This document shows positions 11,217 through 19,832 of a stretch of DNA of 35,802 nt, one piece after another. How positions within the stretch are numbered: the stretch's first letter is position 1; every line of letters begins with the position of its first letter. This stretch comes from an uncultured Bacteroidales bacterium (GTDB lineage Bacteria > Bacteroidota > Bacteroidia > Bacteroidales > Coprobacteraceae). The stretch lies in assembly GCA_949297285.1 (NCBI GenBank), contig CASFRL010000062.1:1-35802 (forward strand), in the 5' to 3' direction. Position numbers and translations under genes: made by a program. Under the pieces are notes generated by a model. It did not search any database, was not told the DNA's origin, and saw only the letters and a program-made list of their open reading frames with translations.

Positions 11217-11687
11217 ATGGAAAGTTTTAAAAATTACATCACTTCTTTCTGGAAAGGCTTGTGGAGCCTATTGGTCGGGATGAAAGTAACGGGGAAAGAA
11301 TTTATAACCCCTAAAGTAACCGAGCAATATCCGGAAAACAGAAAGACTTTAAAAATTGCCGATCGTTTTAGGGGAACATTGACCCTGATAGAAGATGAGA
11401 ACGGAAATAACAGGTGTGTCGCTTGCGGCATCTGCCAGTTGAATTGTCCGAATGGGACGATCAAGGTTCTTTCCTCTAAAGTAACGACCGAAGATGGCAA
11501 AACCAAACGAGTGTTAGATAAATATATGTATGATTTGGGAAGTTGTACGTTCTGTCAGTTATGCGTGATAACCTGCCCTCACGATGCATTGAAGTTTGTT
11601 CCCGATTTCGAACATGCTGTCTTTACCCGTGGGAAATTGGTAAAACAACTTAATCATACTACGGAAGCAACTGTAGAAAACAAATAG
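11217..11687 (+). CDS. nuoI: NADH-quinone oxidoreductase subunit I (NuoI)
   Basis: Ferredoxin-like complex I subunit, 156 aa, binding two 4Fe-4S clusters (N6a and N6b) that lead electrons to NuoB. Both cysteine sets are complete: Cys67, 70, 73 and 77 in CVACGICQLNCP, and Cys110, 113, 116 and 120 in CTFCQLCVITCP. With NuoE, NuoF and NuoG missing, NuoI is a plausible entry point for electrons from a soluble donor such as reduced ferredoxin; that donor is an inference. The gene resumes the nuo order after the atp block. Confidence 0.96.
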   Translation: MESFKNYITSFWKGLWSLLVGMKVTGKEFITPKVTEQYPENRKTLKIADRFRGTLTLIEDENGNNRCVACGICQLNCPNGTIKVLSSKVTTEDGKTKRVLDKYMYDLGSCTFCQLCVITCPHDALKFVPDFEHAVFTRGKLVKQLNHTTEATVENK

Positions 11688-11693
11688 TTTATT

Positions 11694-12206
11694 ATGGAAC
11701 AAATAGCGAATCAAATTATCTTTTATTTGTTGGCGGCGGTTATTGTCATATTCTCTGTCCTTACTGTGACAACGCGTCGTATTCTGCGGGCAGCGACATA
11801 CCTCCTTTTTGTGTTGTTTGCTACTGCCGGCCTTTATTTTCAACTCGATTATCATTTCCTCGGTGCAGTGCAAATAGCTATTTATGCCGGTGGTATTGTC
11901 GTGTTGTTTGTTTTCTCTATTTTATTGACCAGCGGTTTAGGAGAGAAAGCTGAAAAATTGACCAGTAAGAAAAAGTTTTGGGGAATCTTGGCCTCTGTTA
12001 TAGGTGCCGTAGTTTGCGGATATGCATTGGTGACACACGTTTTCACTCCGTCCAATTTCCAAAATTTTTCAGAATTGGATATGAAAACGGTAGGCCATGC
12101 CTTGATGGGAATGGAAAAATACCAATATATATTGCCTTTTGAGGTAATCAGTGTGTTATTATTAGCTTGTATAATCGGAGGCATTATGATTGCCCGAAAA
12201 AGATAA
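11694..12206 (+). CDS. nuoJ: NADH-quinone oxidoreductase subunit J (NuoJ)
   Basis: Membrane subunit of complex I, 170 aa, with five predicted transmembrane helices. The conserved helix-3 region that forms the pi-bulge in the family is seen as GAVQIAIYAGGIVVLFVF (about residues 57-74). The start is ATG at 11694, 6 bp after nuoI, and nuoK follows after 5 bp. Length is within the family range. Confidence 0.95.
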   Translation: MEQIANQIIFYLLAAVIVIFSVLTVTTRRILRAATYLLFVLFATAGLYFQLDYHFLGAVQIAIYAGGIVVLFVFSILLTSGLGEKAEKLTSKKKFWGILASVIGAVVCGYALVTHVFTPSNFQNFSELDMKTVGHALMGMEKYQYILPFEVISVLLLACIIGGIMIARKR

Positions 12207-12211
12207 AATGT

Positions 12212-12523
12212 ATGGAGATCCCTATGATTGCTTATCTGATGGTGAGTACCATCATGTTTTTTGCCGGAGTTTACGGCTTTATTACCCGTAGGAATATGCT
12301 GGCAATACTTATTTCGCTGGAGCTGATGCTCAACTCGGTGGATATAAATTTTGTGGTGTTTAACCGCTATCTTTTCCCACAACAACTGGAAGGTTTCTTC
12401 TTTACCCTTTTTGCCGTGGGAATTGCTGCGGCTGAGACTGCAATAGCCATTGCGATTATTATAAATATCTACCGGAATATTCGGAATATTCAGGTGGGAA
12501 ATCTGGATAAGATGAAATATTGA
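12212..12523 (+). CDS. nuoK: NADH-quinone oxidoreductase subunit K (NuoK)
   Basis: Small MrpC-like membrane subunit of complex I, 103 aa with the start used here, the usual length being about 100. Three transmembrane helices are present. The two membrane glutamates of the proton path are seen in SLELMLNSVDINF (helix 2) and AAAETAIAIAI (helix 3). An open frame extends upstream to 12167 inside nuoJ, but ATG at 12212 gives MEIPMIAYLMVS, matching the family's short N-terminus. ATG at 12224 is a second possibility. Confidence 0.94.
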   Translation: MEIPMIAYLMVSTIMFFAGVYGFITRRNMLAILISLELMLNSVDINFVVFNRYLFPQQLEGFFFTLFAVGIAAAETAIAIAIIINIYRNIRNIQVGNLDKMKY

Positions 12524-12545
12524 TCATAGCTTTAAACAACGAATT

Positions 12546-14441
12546 ATGGAATATTCATTGATTATACTTTTGTTACCGCTCTTTATGTTCCTTCTATTAG
12601 GGCTTTGCGGTCATAAGATGTCGCACCGTATAGCCGGTTTGCTGGGAACTACCGGATTATTCATTGTGACTGTATTGGCTTATACCGTCACATTTCAGTA
12701 TTTTTCTTTACCACGTGTCGATGGTGTGTATCAAACATTAATTCCTTTCAATGTAGAATGGTTGCATTTCACGGAACATCTGCATATCAGTTTGGGAATA
12801 TTGCTCGACCCTATCTCTGTCATGATGCTGGTTGTCATCACCACAGTCTCTCTTATGGTGCACATATACAGTATCGGGTATATGCATGGTGAAGTAGGAT
12901 TTCAACGCTATTTTGCGTTTTTGTCGTTATTTACTTTCTCGATGCTGGGTTTGGTCGTTGCAACCAATATTTTCCAAATGTATATTTTCTGGGAGTTGGT
13001 GGGAGTTTCCTCCTATTTGCTGATTGGCTTCTATTACACCAAGGCTGCAGCGGTTTCAGCTTCTAAGAAAGCATTTATCGTAACGCGTTTTGCCGATCTC
13101 GGTTTCTTGATCGGAATACTGATACTTTCGTTCTATACCGAGACCTTCGATTTTAAAACCCTGACCGATGGTAGTGTATCGATTCTCTCTTCTACGGGAG
13201 GGAAAACATTCCTCGGATTCTCTATCGCATCTTGGGCAATGGCTCTCATCTTTATGGGAGGTGCCGGAAAATCGGCCATGTTCCCATTGCATATATGGTT
13301 ACCGGATGCCATGGAAGGTCCGACACCTGTCTCTGCATTGATACATGCTGCGACAATGGTTGTTGCCGGTGTTTATTTGGTAGCGCGTTTGTTCCCGGTC
13401 TATTGCATGACTCCCGAAGTGCTCGACCTGATAACCTATGTCGGTGCGTTTACCGCTTTATATGCCGCTGTGGTAGCGTGTGTACAAACCGATATAAAAC
13501 GGGTCTTAGCCTTTTCGACTATATCCCAGATAGCCTTTATGATGGTTTCCCTTGGAGTCGCAAGCGAAACTATGGGATTGGGTTATATGGCCTCCATGTT
13601 CCATTTGTTTACGCATGCCATGTTCAAGGCTTTGCTTTTCTTGGGAGCCGGAGCTATTATTCATGCCGTTCACTCGAACGAGATGTCGCAGATGGGAGGC
13701 CTTCGCAAATATATGCCGGTGACACACATCACATTCTTGATTGCTTGTTTGGCTATTGCCGGTATCCCTCCGTTCTCAGGATTTTTCAGTAAAGATGAAA
13801 TTCTGGCAGCCGTATTCGAAAAGAGCCTTTTCTGGGGAATCTGGATGGCTGTCGTAGCCGGACTGACAGCATTCTATATGTTCCGGTTGTTCTATAACAT
13901 TTTCTGGGGAAAAGAAGCCGAGCATGAACACACTCCGCATGAAGCGCCCAAAGTCATGTATATACCGTTGGTATTTTTAGCTTTGGTAACATGTGTCGCC
14001 GGATTTATTCCTTTCGGAGAATTCGTAACGAGCGATGGACTTCCGTACCATATTCATATAGATATGTCGGTTGCTATAACCAGTGTTCTCATTGCCCTTG
14101 TCGGTATTGCATTGGCAACATGGTTGTATAAAACACCGAATGATAAGCCCGCCCGTATGGCAACTTCGATGAGCAGCCTCCACAAATGGGCATATCACCG
14201 TTTTTATATCGACGAGATTTATCAATTTATTACCCATAAGATTATTTTCAATCATATATGTTCTCCGATTGCGTGGTTCGATCGTCATGTTATCGACGGA
14301 AGCATGAATATGTTGGCTTGGATAACCCAAACGACATCTTATCATATCCGCGGATTACAGTCGGGACGTTTGCAATCTTATGCAGTGGTATTTATTTTAG
14401 GTGCGATGATCATTGCCATTATAGCAGTAATATGCTTGTAG
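12546..14441 (+). CDS. nuoL: NADH-quinone oxidoreductase subunit L (NuoL)
   Basis: Distal antiporter-like proton-pumping subunit of complex I, 631 aa with about 16 membrane helices. Key segments are FWELVGVSSYLLIGFYYT (conserved Glu in the FWE pattern), AGKSAMFPLHIWLPDAMEGP (conserved Lys and the broken-helix region) and HAATMVVAGVYLV. The C-terminal part (about 480-631) includes the stretch expected for the long lateral helix and the terminal anchor helix. It is followed by nuoM after 35 bp, in the standard L-M-N order. Confidence 0.96.
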   Translation: MEYSLIILLLPLFMFLLLGLCGHKMSHRIAGLLGTTGLFIVTVLAYTVTFQYFSLPRVDGVYQTLIPFNVEWLHFTEHLHISLGILLDPISVMMLVVITTVSLMVHIYSIGYMHGEVGFQRYFAFLSLFTFSMLGLVVATNIFQMYIFWELVGVSSYLLIGFYYTKAAAVSASKKAFIVTRFADLGFLIGILILSFYTETFDFKTLTDGSVSILSSTGGKTFLGFSIASWAMALIFMGGAGKSAMFPLHIWLPDAMEGPTPVSALIHAATMVVAGVYLVARLFPVYCMTPEVLDLITYVGAFTALYAAVVACVQTDIKRVLAFSTISQIAFMMVSLGVASETMGLGYMASMFHLFTHAMFKALLFLGAGAIIHAVHSNEMSQMGGLRKYMPVTHITFLIACLAIAGIPPFSGFFSKDEILAAVFEKSLFWGIWMAVVAGLTAFYMFRLFYNIFWGKEAEHEHTPHEAPKVMYIPLVFLALVTCVAGFIPFGEFVTSDGLPYHIHIDMSVAITSVLIALVGIALATWLYKTPNDKPARMATSMSSLHKWAYHRFYIDEIYQFITHKIIFNHICSPIAWFDRHVIDGSMNMLAWITQTTSYHIRGLQSGRLQSYAVVFILGAMIIAIIAVICL

Positions 14442-14476
14442 AGAATGGTTGAAGGATATTTATAAAAAGAATTACT

Positions 14477-15976
14477 ATGAATTTTTTATCTTTATTTGTA
14501 CTTATTCCTCTTTTGATGATGCTCGGATTGGCCTTGTCGAAAGATATGAAACAAATACGGTTGGTTGCCGTAACCGGTTCAACCATTCAATTATTATTGG
14601 CAATCGGTTTGGTGGCGCTCTACCTATTTGAGCGTTCTGCCGGGAATACCGCTGAAATGTTGTTTATTGCCGATACCGTTTGGTATGCTCCTTTGAATAT
14701 TCATTATACAGTCGGTGTTGATGGCGTTTCGGTAGCGATGATCTTGCTTTCTGCGATTATCGTGTTTGCCGGAGTTTTTGCTTCTTGGAAAATAGAACCT
14801 CTTCCCAAAGAATTTTTCCTTTGGTTGATTCTGTTGTCGATCGGCGTGTTCGGGTTTTTCATTTCGATCAACTTGTTCACAATGTTTATGTATTACGAAA
14901 TCGCATTGATCCCGATGTATTTATTGATCGGTGTCTGGGGAAGTGGAAATAAAAACTATGCGGCAATGAAACTTACCTTGATGTTGATGGGTGGATCTGC
15001 TTTGTTGCTTGTCGGCATATTGGGAATTTATTTCCATTCGTCGGCAGACGGCCATTTGACGATGAACATTTTAGAGATTGCAAAAAACAATGCAATCCCG
15101 ATGAGCGCTCAATATCTCTTTTTCCCGTTGACATTTGTCGGGTTTGGCGTTTTGGGGGCGATGTTCCCGTTCCACACATGGTCTCCCGACGGTCATGCTT
15201 CTGCTCCGACGGCTGTGTCTATGCTGCATGCCGGGGTATTGATGAAATTGGGAGGATACGGATGTTTTAGAGTAGCCATGTATCTGATGCCTCAAGCTAC
15301 ACAAGAACTTTCTTGGATATTCTTGATACTGACAGGTATCAGTGTCGTTTACGGAGCATTCAGCGCATGCGTACAAAAAGATTTGAAATATATCAATGCT
15401 TACTCTTCGGTAAGCCATTGCGGTTTGGTATTGTTCGCCTTGTTGATGTGGAATACCACGGCGATGACCGGTGCCGTATTGCAAATGTTGTCTCATGGTT
15501 TAATGACAGCTCTTTTCTTTGCTTTGATCGGTATGATTTATGGACGTACCCATACCCGTGATATTCGCGAAATGGGCGGACTTATGAAGATCATGCCTTT
15601 CTTGTCGGTTTGTTACGTGATTGCCGGTTTGGCATCTCTGGGACTTCCGGGATTGAGCGGTTTCGTTGCCGAGATGACCGTATTTGTAGGTGCTTTCCAA
15701 TGGTCAGATACATTCCACAGAGTCTTTACGATCGTTGCTTGTACCTCGATTGTAATTACCGCAGTGTATATTCTTCGAGTAGTCGGGAAACTGCTTTACG
15801 GTAAAGTAGAAAATGAGCATCATTTGTCGCTCACCGATGCTACCTGGTTCGAACGGCTATCGGCAATATCATTGATCGTTTCGGTCGCAGCTTTGGGTAT
15901 CGCTCCTTCTTGGGTGTCGAATATGCTCAGCAACAGTATGGAAGTAATTAGTCAACGCATTTTACAATATATCTAA
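14477..15976 (+). CDS. nuoM: NADH-quinone oxidoreductase subunit M (NuoM)
   Basis: Central antiporter-like proton-pumping subunit of complex I, 499 aa, about 14 transmembrane helices. The conserved helix-5 Glu lies in FMYYEIALIPMYLLIGVWG. The broken-helix region is seen in FPFHTWSPDGHASAPTAVSM, and the family run HAGVLMKLGGYG follows directly. The length is normal. It is separated from nuoN by 10 bp. Confidence 0.96.
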   Translation: MNFLSLFVLIPLLMMLGLALSKDMKQIRLVAVTGSTIQLLLAIGLVALYLFERSAGNTAEMLFIADTVWYAPLNIHYTVGVDGVSVAMILLSAIIVFAGVFASWKIEPLPKEFFLWLILLSIGVFGFFISINLFTMFMYYEIALIPMYLLIGVWGSGNKNYAAMKLTLMLMGGSALLLVGILGIYFHSSADGHLTMNILEIAKNNAIPMSAQYLFFPLTFVGFGVLGAMFPFHTWSPDGHASAPTAVSMLHAGVLMKLGGYGCFRVAMYLMPQATQELSWIFLILTGISVVYGAFSACVQKDLKYINAYSSVSHCGLVLFALLMWNTTAMTGAVLQMLSHGLMTALFFALIGMIYGRTHTRDIREMGGLMKIMPFLSVCYVIAGLASLGLPGLSGFVAEMTVFVGAFQWSDTFHRVFTIVACTSIVITAVYILRVVGKLLYGKVENEHHLSLTDATWFERLSAISLIVSVAALGIAPSWVSNMLSNSMEVISQRILQYI

Positions 15977-15986
15977 TAGAAAGAGT

Positions 15987-17423
15987 ATGGATTATTCAAA
16001 TTTTTTAGGAATGCGGGATGAACTATCATTGTTGGTAGTCATCGTACTCCTGTTTTTATATGATACATTCGGATCGGCAAAAAGCCTGAAAAGCTTCTCG
16101 GCTACGGCTTGTATTTTATTGCTGGCTCATACGATATTTACCTTTATCCCGAGAGAAACAGTCTCTCTTTTCGGGGGTATGTACCAATCGGGTCCGGCTA
16201 CATCGGTAATAAAAACCATACTCAATATCGGAACGTTGCTCGTTTTGATACAAGCTTCGTCTTGGATTAAGAATGAGGATGTCGTTATTCGGCGGGGAGA
16301 GTATTACGTGCTTACCCTTATTACGCTTCTGGGTATGTATTTGATGACCGCATCGGGAAATTTCCTGATGTTCTTCCTCGGACTTGAAACGGCGTCTTTA
16401 CCCATTACGGCATTGATAGCTATGGAAAAGTACAAACACGACTCTCATGAGGCCGCAGCCAAATACGTATTTATTGCCGTATTCTCATCAGCCTTGATGT
16501 TGTTGGGTATATCTTATCTCTATGGTATCGGCGGAACTCTTTATTTTGATGATTTGAGCTATATGCTTACCGTATCGCCTCTGCTTATTGTAGGGCTGGT
16601 ATTCTTTATCTCCGGATTAGGTTTCAAATTGTCTTTGGTTCCGTTCCATTTATGGACCGCCGATGTTTACCAGGGAGCTCCTACTTCGATAACGGCCTAT
16701 CTGTCGGTAATCTCCAAAGGCGCTGCTGCATTTACCTTTATGATGATTCTATATAAGGTATTCGGTCCGGTCGAACAAATTTGGCAAGGCATTTTATATG
16801 CGTTGATTATTCTGACGATTACGGTCGGTAACTTGTTTGCCATCCGTCAGCAGAACTTGAAGCGATTCCTTGCATTCTCTTCTATTTCGCAAGCCGGTTA
16901 TATCATGTTGGGAGTTATATCGAATACCCCCGTAGGATTAGCCTCGTTAAGCTATTATGTTTTGGTTTATATTTTCTCTAATCTGGCTGCTTTCGGTGTG
17001 ATATCGGTTATCGAAAACCGTACGGGGAAAGTGAATATCGATGATTATAACGGACTTTATAAAACCAATCCGAAGTTGAGTATTGCAATGATGCTGGCAA
17101 TGTTCTCATTAGCCGGAATTCCTCCGTTTGCAGGCTTTTTCAGCAAGTTCTTCATATTCTATGTTGCAGCCGAACAAGGCTTCTACATTCTTGTGTTGAT
17201 CGCCCTTATTAATACCGTTATTTCGTTGTATTACTATTTGCTGGTTGTTAAAGCCATGTTTATAAAACAAGACGAGTGCTTAATTGAGAACTTCCGTTCC
17301 GACAATGCTTCGCGTCTGAGTATTTCGCTTTGCGTCTTAGGTATTGTCGTAATCGGGTTGATCAGCGGAATATATGACCAGATATTTGAATATACTTATT
17401 CTCATTTGATATTTAATATTTAA
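15987..17423 (+). CDS. nuoN: NADH-quinone oxidoreductase subunit N (NuoN)
   Basis: Third antiporter-like pumping subunit of complex I, 478 aa, about 14 transmembrane helices. The helix-5 region FLGLETASLPITALIAM carries the conserved Glu. The KLSLVPFHLWTADVYQGAPT segment carries the mid-membrane Lys region, and the later AGIPPFAGFFSKFFIF motif is typical. It is the last gene of the cluster; a strong terminator starts 24 bp downstream. Confidence 0.96.
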   Translation: MDYSNFLGMRDELSLLVVIVLLFLYDTFGSAKSLKSFSATACILLLAHTIFTFIPRETVSLFGGMYQSGPATSVIKTILNIGTLLVLIQASSWIKNEDVVIRRGEYYVLTLITLLGMYLMTASGNFLMFFLGLETASLPITALIAMEKYKHDSHEAAAKYVFIAVFSSALMLLGISYLYGIGGTLYFDDLSYMLTVSPLLIVGLVFFISGLGFKLSLVPFHLWTADVYQGAPTSITAYLSVISKGAAAFTFMMILYKVFGPVEQIWQGILYALIILTITVGNLFAIRQQNLKRFLAFSSISQAGYIMLGVISNTPVGLASLSYYVLVYIFSNLAAFGVISVIENRTGKVNIDDYNGLYKTNPKLSIAMMLAMFSLAGIPPFAGFFSKFFIFYVAAEQGFYILVLIALINTVISLYYYLLVVKAMFIKQDECLIENFRSDNASRLSISLCVLGIVVIGLISGIYDQIFEYTYSHLIFNI

Positions 17424-17447
17424 AAGAGAGCAGGTATTATAAAGACA

Positions 17448-17486
17448 AGCGCTTCCGATAATCACTTACCGGAAGCGCTCTTTTTA
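17448..17486 (+). terminator. Terminator after nuoN
   Basis: The arms AGCGCTTCCG (17448-17457) and CGGAAGCGCT (17470-17479) form a perfect GC-rich 10-bp stem with a 12-nt loop, followed by CTTTTTAT. This is a typical rho-independent terminator and closes the nuo-atp cluster. Confidence 0.92.
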
Positions 17487-18022
17487 TGCAGAAAGGATAA
17501 GAGACCCTTCATCTCGGTATCGGGGCGAAGGGCCTTTTATAATTGTACATTATTTATGGCAAAATAAGCGAGATCCGGTATCTGATGCCGGCAAAAAGCC
17601 TATAAAGATAATTTTGCCATGCCCGATCTTGCCGGATGACGCTCTTATATTAACCATAGAACATCTCAAAAGTAGTAAAATGTGCAATAAAACAACGATA
17701 AAGTTGTCTTATTGTTTCAATATTTTATTGTTCTGTGATATTTTGTTTGTTTATGTTGTTATTTTACTGCAATATGTTTTTATATTTTCCGATTTTTGTA
17801 TCATATTGTAATTTTTATAATGATAAAAAATGATAATATAGAAACAATAATAGTTGTAAGACTATATACGATATGTCATATAAGAAAGGATAAAGAATAT
17901 AGCGATAGAGGAGAATAGTCAAATTTTCTTTTTGCCAGTTCTATTTCTCTTGAGATGTCTCTTTTTAACTCTATTTATTTATAATATACTTCCCATTTAA
18001 CATTTGAATGTTCTTTTTGTCG
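17487..18022. other. Intergenic stretch between nuoN and the YugP-type peptidase gene
   Basis: No convincing gene is seen. A weak second hairpin (CCCTTC 17505-17510 with GAAGGG 17527-17532, then CCTTTTAT) may back up the nuo terminator. A perfect 10-bp inverted repeat with nested smaller repeats follows at 17556-17620. From about 17680 to 18000 the DNA is very AT-rich and featureless. A 65-codon open frame at 17614 is in low-complexity AT-rich DNA and is not accepted. Confidence 0.5.
17556..17620. repeat. Inverted repeat with nested inner repeats
   Basis: ATGGCAAAAT (17556-17565) and ATTTTGCCAT (17611-17620) are perfect 10-bp reverse complements. The 45-nt loop holds CCGG (17575-17578) pairing with CCGG (17588-17591). 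A further pair, ATCCGG at 17573-17578 and CCGGAT at 17632-17637, overlaps it. There is no T-run, so it is not an ordinary terminator. It could be a structured RNA element or a remnant of a repeat. Confidence 0.4.
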
Positions 18023-18030
18023 TATATTTG
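18003..18030 (+). promoter_or_regulatory. Bacteroidota-type promoter before the YugP-type peptidase gene
   Basis: TATATTTG at 18023-18030 is a full match to the Bacteroidota -7 box TAnnTTTG. A TTTG at 18003-18006 lies 16 bp upstream, a little closer than usual for the -33 element. It places transcription start near 18037, about 18 nt before the ATG at 18055. This also argues against the longer open frame starting at 18004. Confidence 0.6.
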
Positions 18031-18054
18031 TCTCAAACAATAAGCGTAAAATAT

Positions 18055-18735
18055 ATGATTTATGTTATTTTTATAGTCTTCGCTCTGATTAGTTTTTGGG
18101 TGCAGAAGACTTTACAAAACAAGTTTGAAAATTATTCGAAGGTACCCATTCCTAACGGATTGACAGGAAAAGATATCGCCGAGAAGATGTTGCATGACAA
18201 CGGCATCTATAATGTCTCTGTTATTTCGGTAGAGGGTAAATTGAGCGACCATTATAATCCGGAAAATCATACGGTAAATTTGAGTAGGGATGTTTATTAT
18301 GGAAATAGTGTAGCCGCAGCCGCCGTAGCTGCTCATGAATGCGGACATGCCGTGCAACATGCCACAGCCTATGCTTTTCTGAATATGCGATCGAAGTTGG
18401 TTCCGATAGTGAGTTTTGCCTCTCATTGGGTACAATGGGTATTGTTGGCCGGTATCATATTGTTACAGAGTTTTCCCGAATTGATGTTGTTCGGTATTAT
18501 CTTGTTTGCCCTTACGACCTTGTTCAGTATCGTAACTCTCCCGGTCGAAATTAATGCAAGTGCAAGAGCTTTAGCTTGGTTAAATCGGGCGGGGATAACA
18601 AATATAAATACCCACGACAAAGCAAAAGATGCGCTTAAATGGGCGGCATATACATATGTAGTGGCTGCATTGAGTTCGTTAGCGACATTAATATACTATA
18701 TACTCCTGTTTTTAGGAGCTCGTAATGACGACTGA
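18055..18735 (+). CDS. YugP-family membrane zinc metallopeptidase (Zn_peptidase_2)
   Basis: Predicted neutral zinc peptidase of the YugP type, 226 aa. The zinc site is HECGH at residues 94-98; Glu165 in LPVEINASARAL is the probable third ligand. Transmembrane segments lie at about 1-15, 125-145, 148-165 and 200-222, so the active site is near the membrane. The substrate is unknown; the family resembles HtpX-like membrane proteases in layout. ATG at 18055 is chosen over TTG at 18004, because a promoter -7 box lies at 18023-18030 and the first helix starts right at this Met. It is a single-gene unit with its own terminator. Confidence 0.88.
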   Translation: MIYVIFIVFALISFWVQKTLQNKFENYSKVPIPNGLTGKDIAEKMLHDNGIYNVSVISVEGKLSDHYNPENHTVNLSRDVYYGNSVAAAAVAAHECGHAVQHATAYAFLNMRSKLVPIVSFASHWVQWVLLAGIILLQSFPELMLFGIILFALTTLFSIVTLPVEINASARALAWLNRAGITNINTHDKAKDALKWAAYTYVVAALSSLATLIYYILLFLGARNDD

Positions 18736-18772
18736 CTTTAGCTTTTTATATATTTTCTTTGAATAAATAAAG

Positions 18773-18813
18773 AGGGTATTGCTTTTTGAAGAACGAAGCA
18801 ATACCCTTCTTTT
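18773..18813 (+). terminator. Terminator after the YugP-type peptidase gene
   Basis: AGGGTATTGCTT (18773-18784) pairs perfectly with AAGCAATACCCT (18796-18807) across an 11-nt loop, followed by TCTTTTAT. It lies 37 bp after the stop codon. This is a clear rho-independent terminator. Confidence 0.88.
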
Positions 18814-19007
18814 ATGAAAATCTGTCGCAATAATAGAAAATCCTTTATCAAGAATTACCGATTATAAAAAATCGAAGTTTTGTCGTGTCCTTTAAGAAGA
18901 CAAACTAAGAATAAAAGAGATGACCTTTTTGTAAAAAAAAGAATGCGCGATCAATCGGTAAGATTTTCCCTCCCTTTAATTGAGCCTGAGGCCTCTTGTC
19001 GCTCGAG

Positions 19008-19703
19008 TCACTCTTCGTCTGTTGAGAGAATGGCTTTTAGCTTTTCCCGGTCGAGGATCGAAATTTCCCGTGTCGAGTAGTCTATAATGCCATCGTCTTT
19101 GAGTTCATTCAACGCGTTCATGAAAACAGAGCGTTGAACGCCAAAAAACGTATATAAATCTTTTTGTTTGCAGATGACCCTTACGTCGATCGATTTACGT
19201 TGTGTAAAGCAAAGAACCCAAAAAGCCAAGCGTTCTTTTACATTTCCGGACGAGAGCGCAAGAAATGTTTCGACACTTTTTTGAGAACGTCTGGATATAA
19301 TATTCAGCAAATTGATAAGAATGATCGATTCATCCTGCATCATACGGATAAATGTCTGTTTATCAATTTGCATGATACCGGTCTCTTCAACGGCATAAAG
19401 ATCGGCCGGATAGCTCGTGTTCCTTCCGAATAAATGATTGGGTGCCAATACATTCGGAGCACATAGCGTCTCTGAAACGCGGATTTTCCCGCTTTTATTG
19501 ACCATTTCCGACCGGGCATATCCAGATATTAAAAATTTCAGATGGGTACATTCTTCCCCTTTCGAAACAATTTGTTCTCCCGGCTTGTATTTGAGAAAAT
19601 GAAATTTTGTTTTCTCGATAAGCTCTGAAATTTTTGTTCGGCTTACACCTTGGAATAAAGGTAGTTGTAGCAGAACGTCATACATGCTGTCCATCGAATC
19701 CAT
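19008..19703 (-). CDS. Crp/Fnr-family transcriptional regulator
   Basis: Regulator of 231 aa with an N-terminal cyclic-nucleotide-binding-type beta barrel (about residues 15-130, including YKPGEQIVSKGEECTHLKFL) and a C-terminal winged helix (about 160-225, including KQKDLYTFFGVQRSVFMNAL). No Fnr-type N-terminal cysteine cluster is seen, so it is not an obvious oxygen sensor. The ligand and targets are unknown. The longer open frame begins at 19769 but runs through the promoter, so an N-terminal MDSMDSMYDV is preferred (start 19703). Starts at 19694 or 19685 are possible and would leave a more usual 5' leader. It is divergent from the marC-family gene. Confidence 0.88.
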   Translation of the reverse strand: MDSMDSMYDVLLQLPLFQGVSRTKISELIEKTKFHFLKYKPGEQIVSKGEECTHLKFLISGYARSEMVNKSGKIRVSETLCAPNVLAPNHLFGRNTSYPADLYAVEETGIMQIDKQTFIRMMQDESIILINLLNIISRRSQKSVETFLALSSGNVKERLAFWVLCFTQRKSIDVRVICKQKDLYTFFGVQRSVFMNALNELKDDGIIDYSTREISILDREKLKAILSTDEE

Positions 19704-19715
19704 ATTTTGTTTATT

Positions 19716-19745
19716 CAAAAATATAAATAAAAATCTAACCTTCAA
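19716..19745 (-). promoter_or_regulatory. Promoter of the Crp/Fnr-family regulator gene
   Basis: Read on the minus strand, TATTTTTG (19716-19723) matches the Bacteroidota -7 box TAnnTTTG. A TTG (19743-19745) lies 19 bp upstream as the -33 element. Transcription would start near 19709, only about 6 nt before the most upstream accepted start codon. Confidence 0.6.
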
Positions 19746-19783
19746 TTTGTAAACATGAAATCTATTCAATTGTTTAGAAACTA

Positions 19784-19811
19784 TTGATTTCTTTTTTTTT
19801 TGTTAACTTTG
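19784..19811 (+). promoter_or_regulatory. Promoter of the MarC-family gene
   Basis: TAACTTTG (19804-19811) is a full match to the Bacteroidota -7 box, with TTG (19784-19786) 17 bp upstream. The predicted start is near 19818, 15 nt before the ATG at 19833. It lies back to back with the regulator promoter, within about 100 bp. Confidence 0.7.
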
Positions 19812-19832
19812 CGCCTACGAAAACTTAAACCT

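Noticed and set aside
17505..17532. Second hairpin after nuoN as a separate terminator
   Set aside because: Only 6 bp of stem with a 16-nt loop and a weak T-run; mentioned as a possible back-up but not listed on its own.
17614..17811. A 65-codon plus-strand open frame
   Set aside because: A hydrophobic low-complexity product from AT-rich DNA; it starts inside an inverted repeat arm and has no domain match.
18880..19080. A 66-codon plus-strand open frame overlapping the end of the Crp/Fnr-type gene
   Set aside because: Composition is that of an antisense shadow and an intergenic tail; no motif or promoter.
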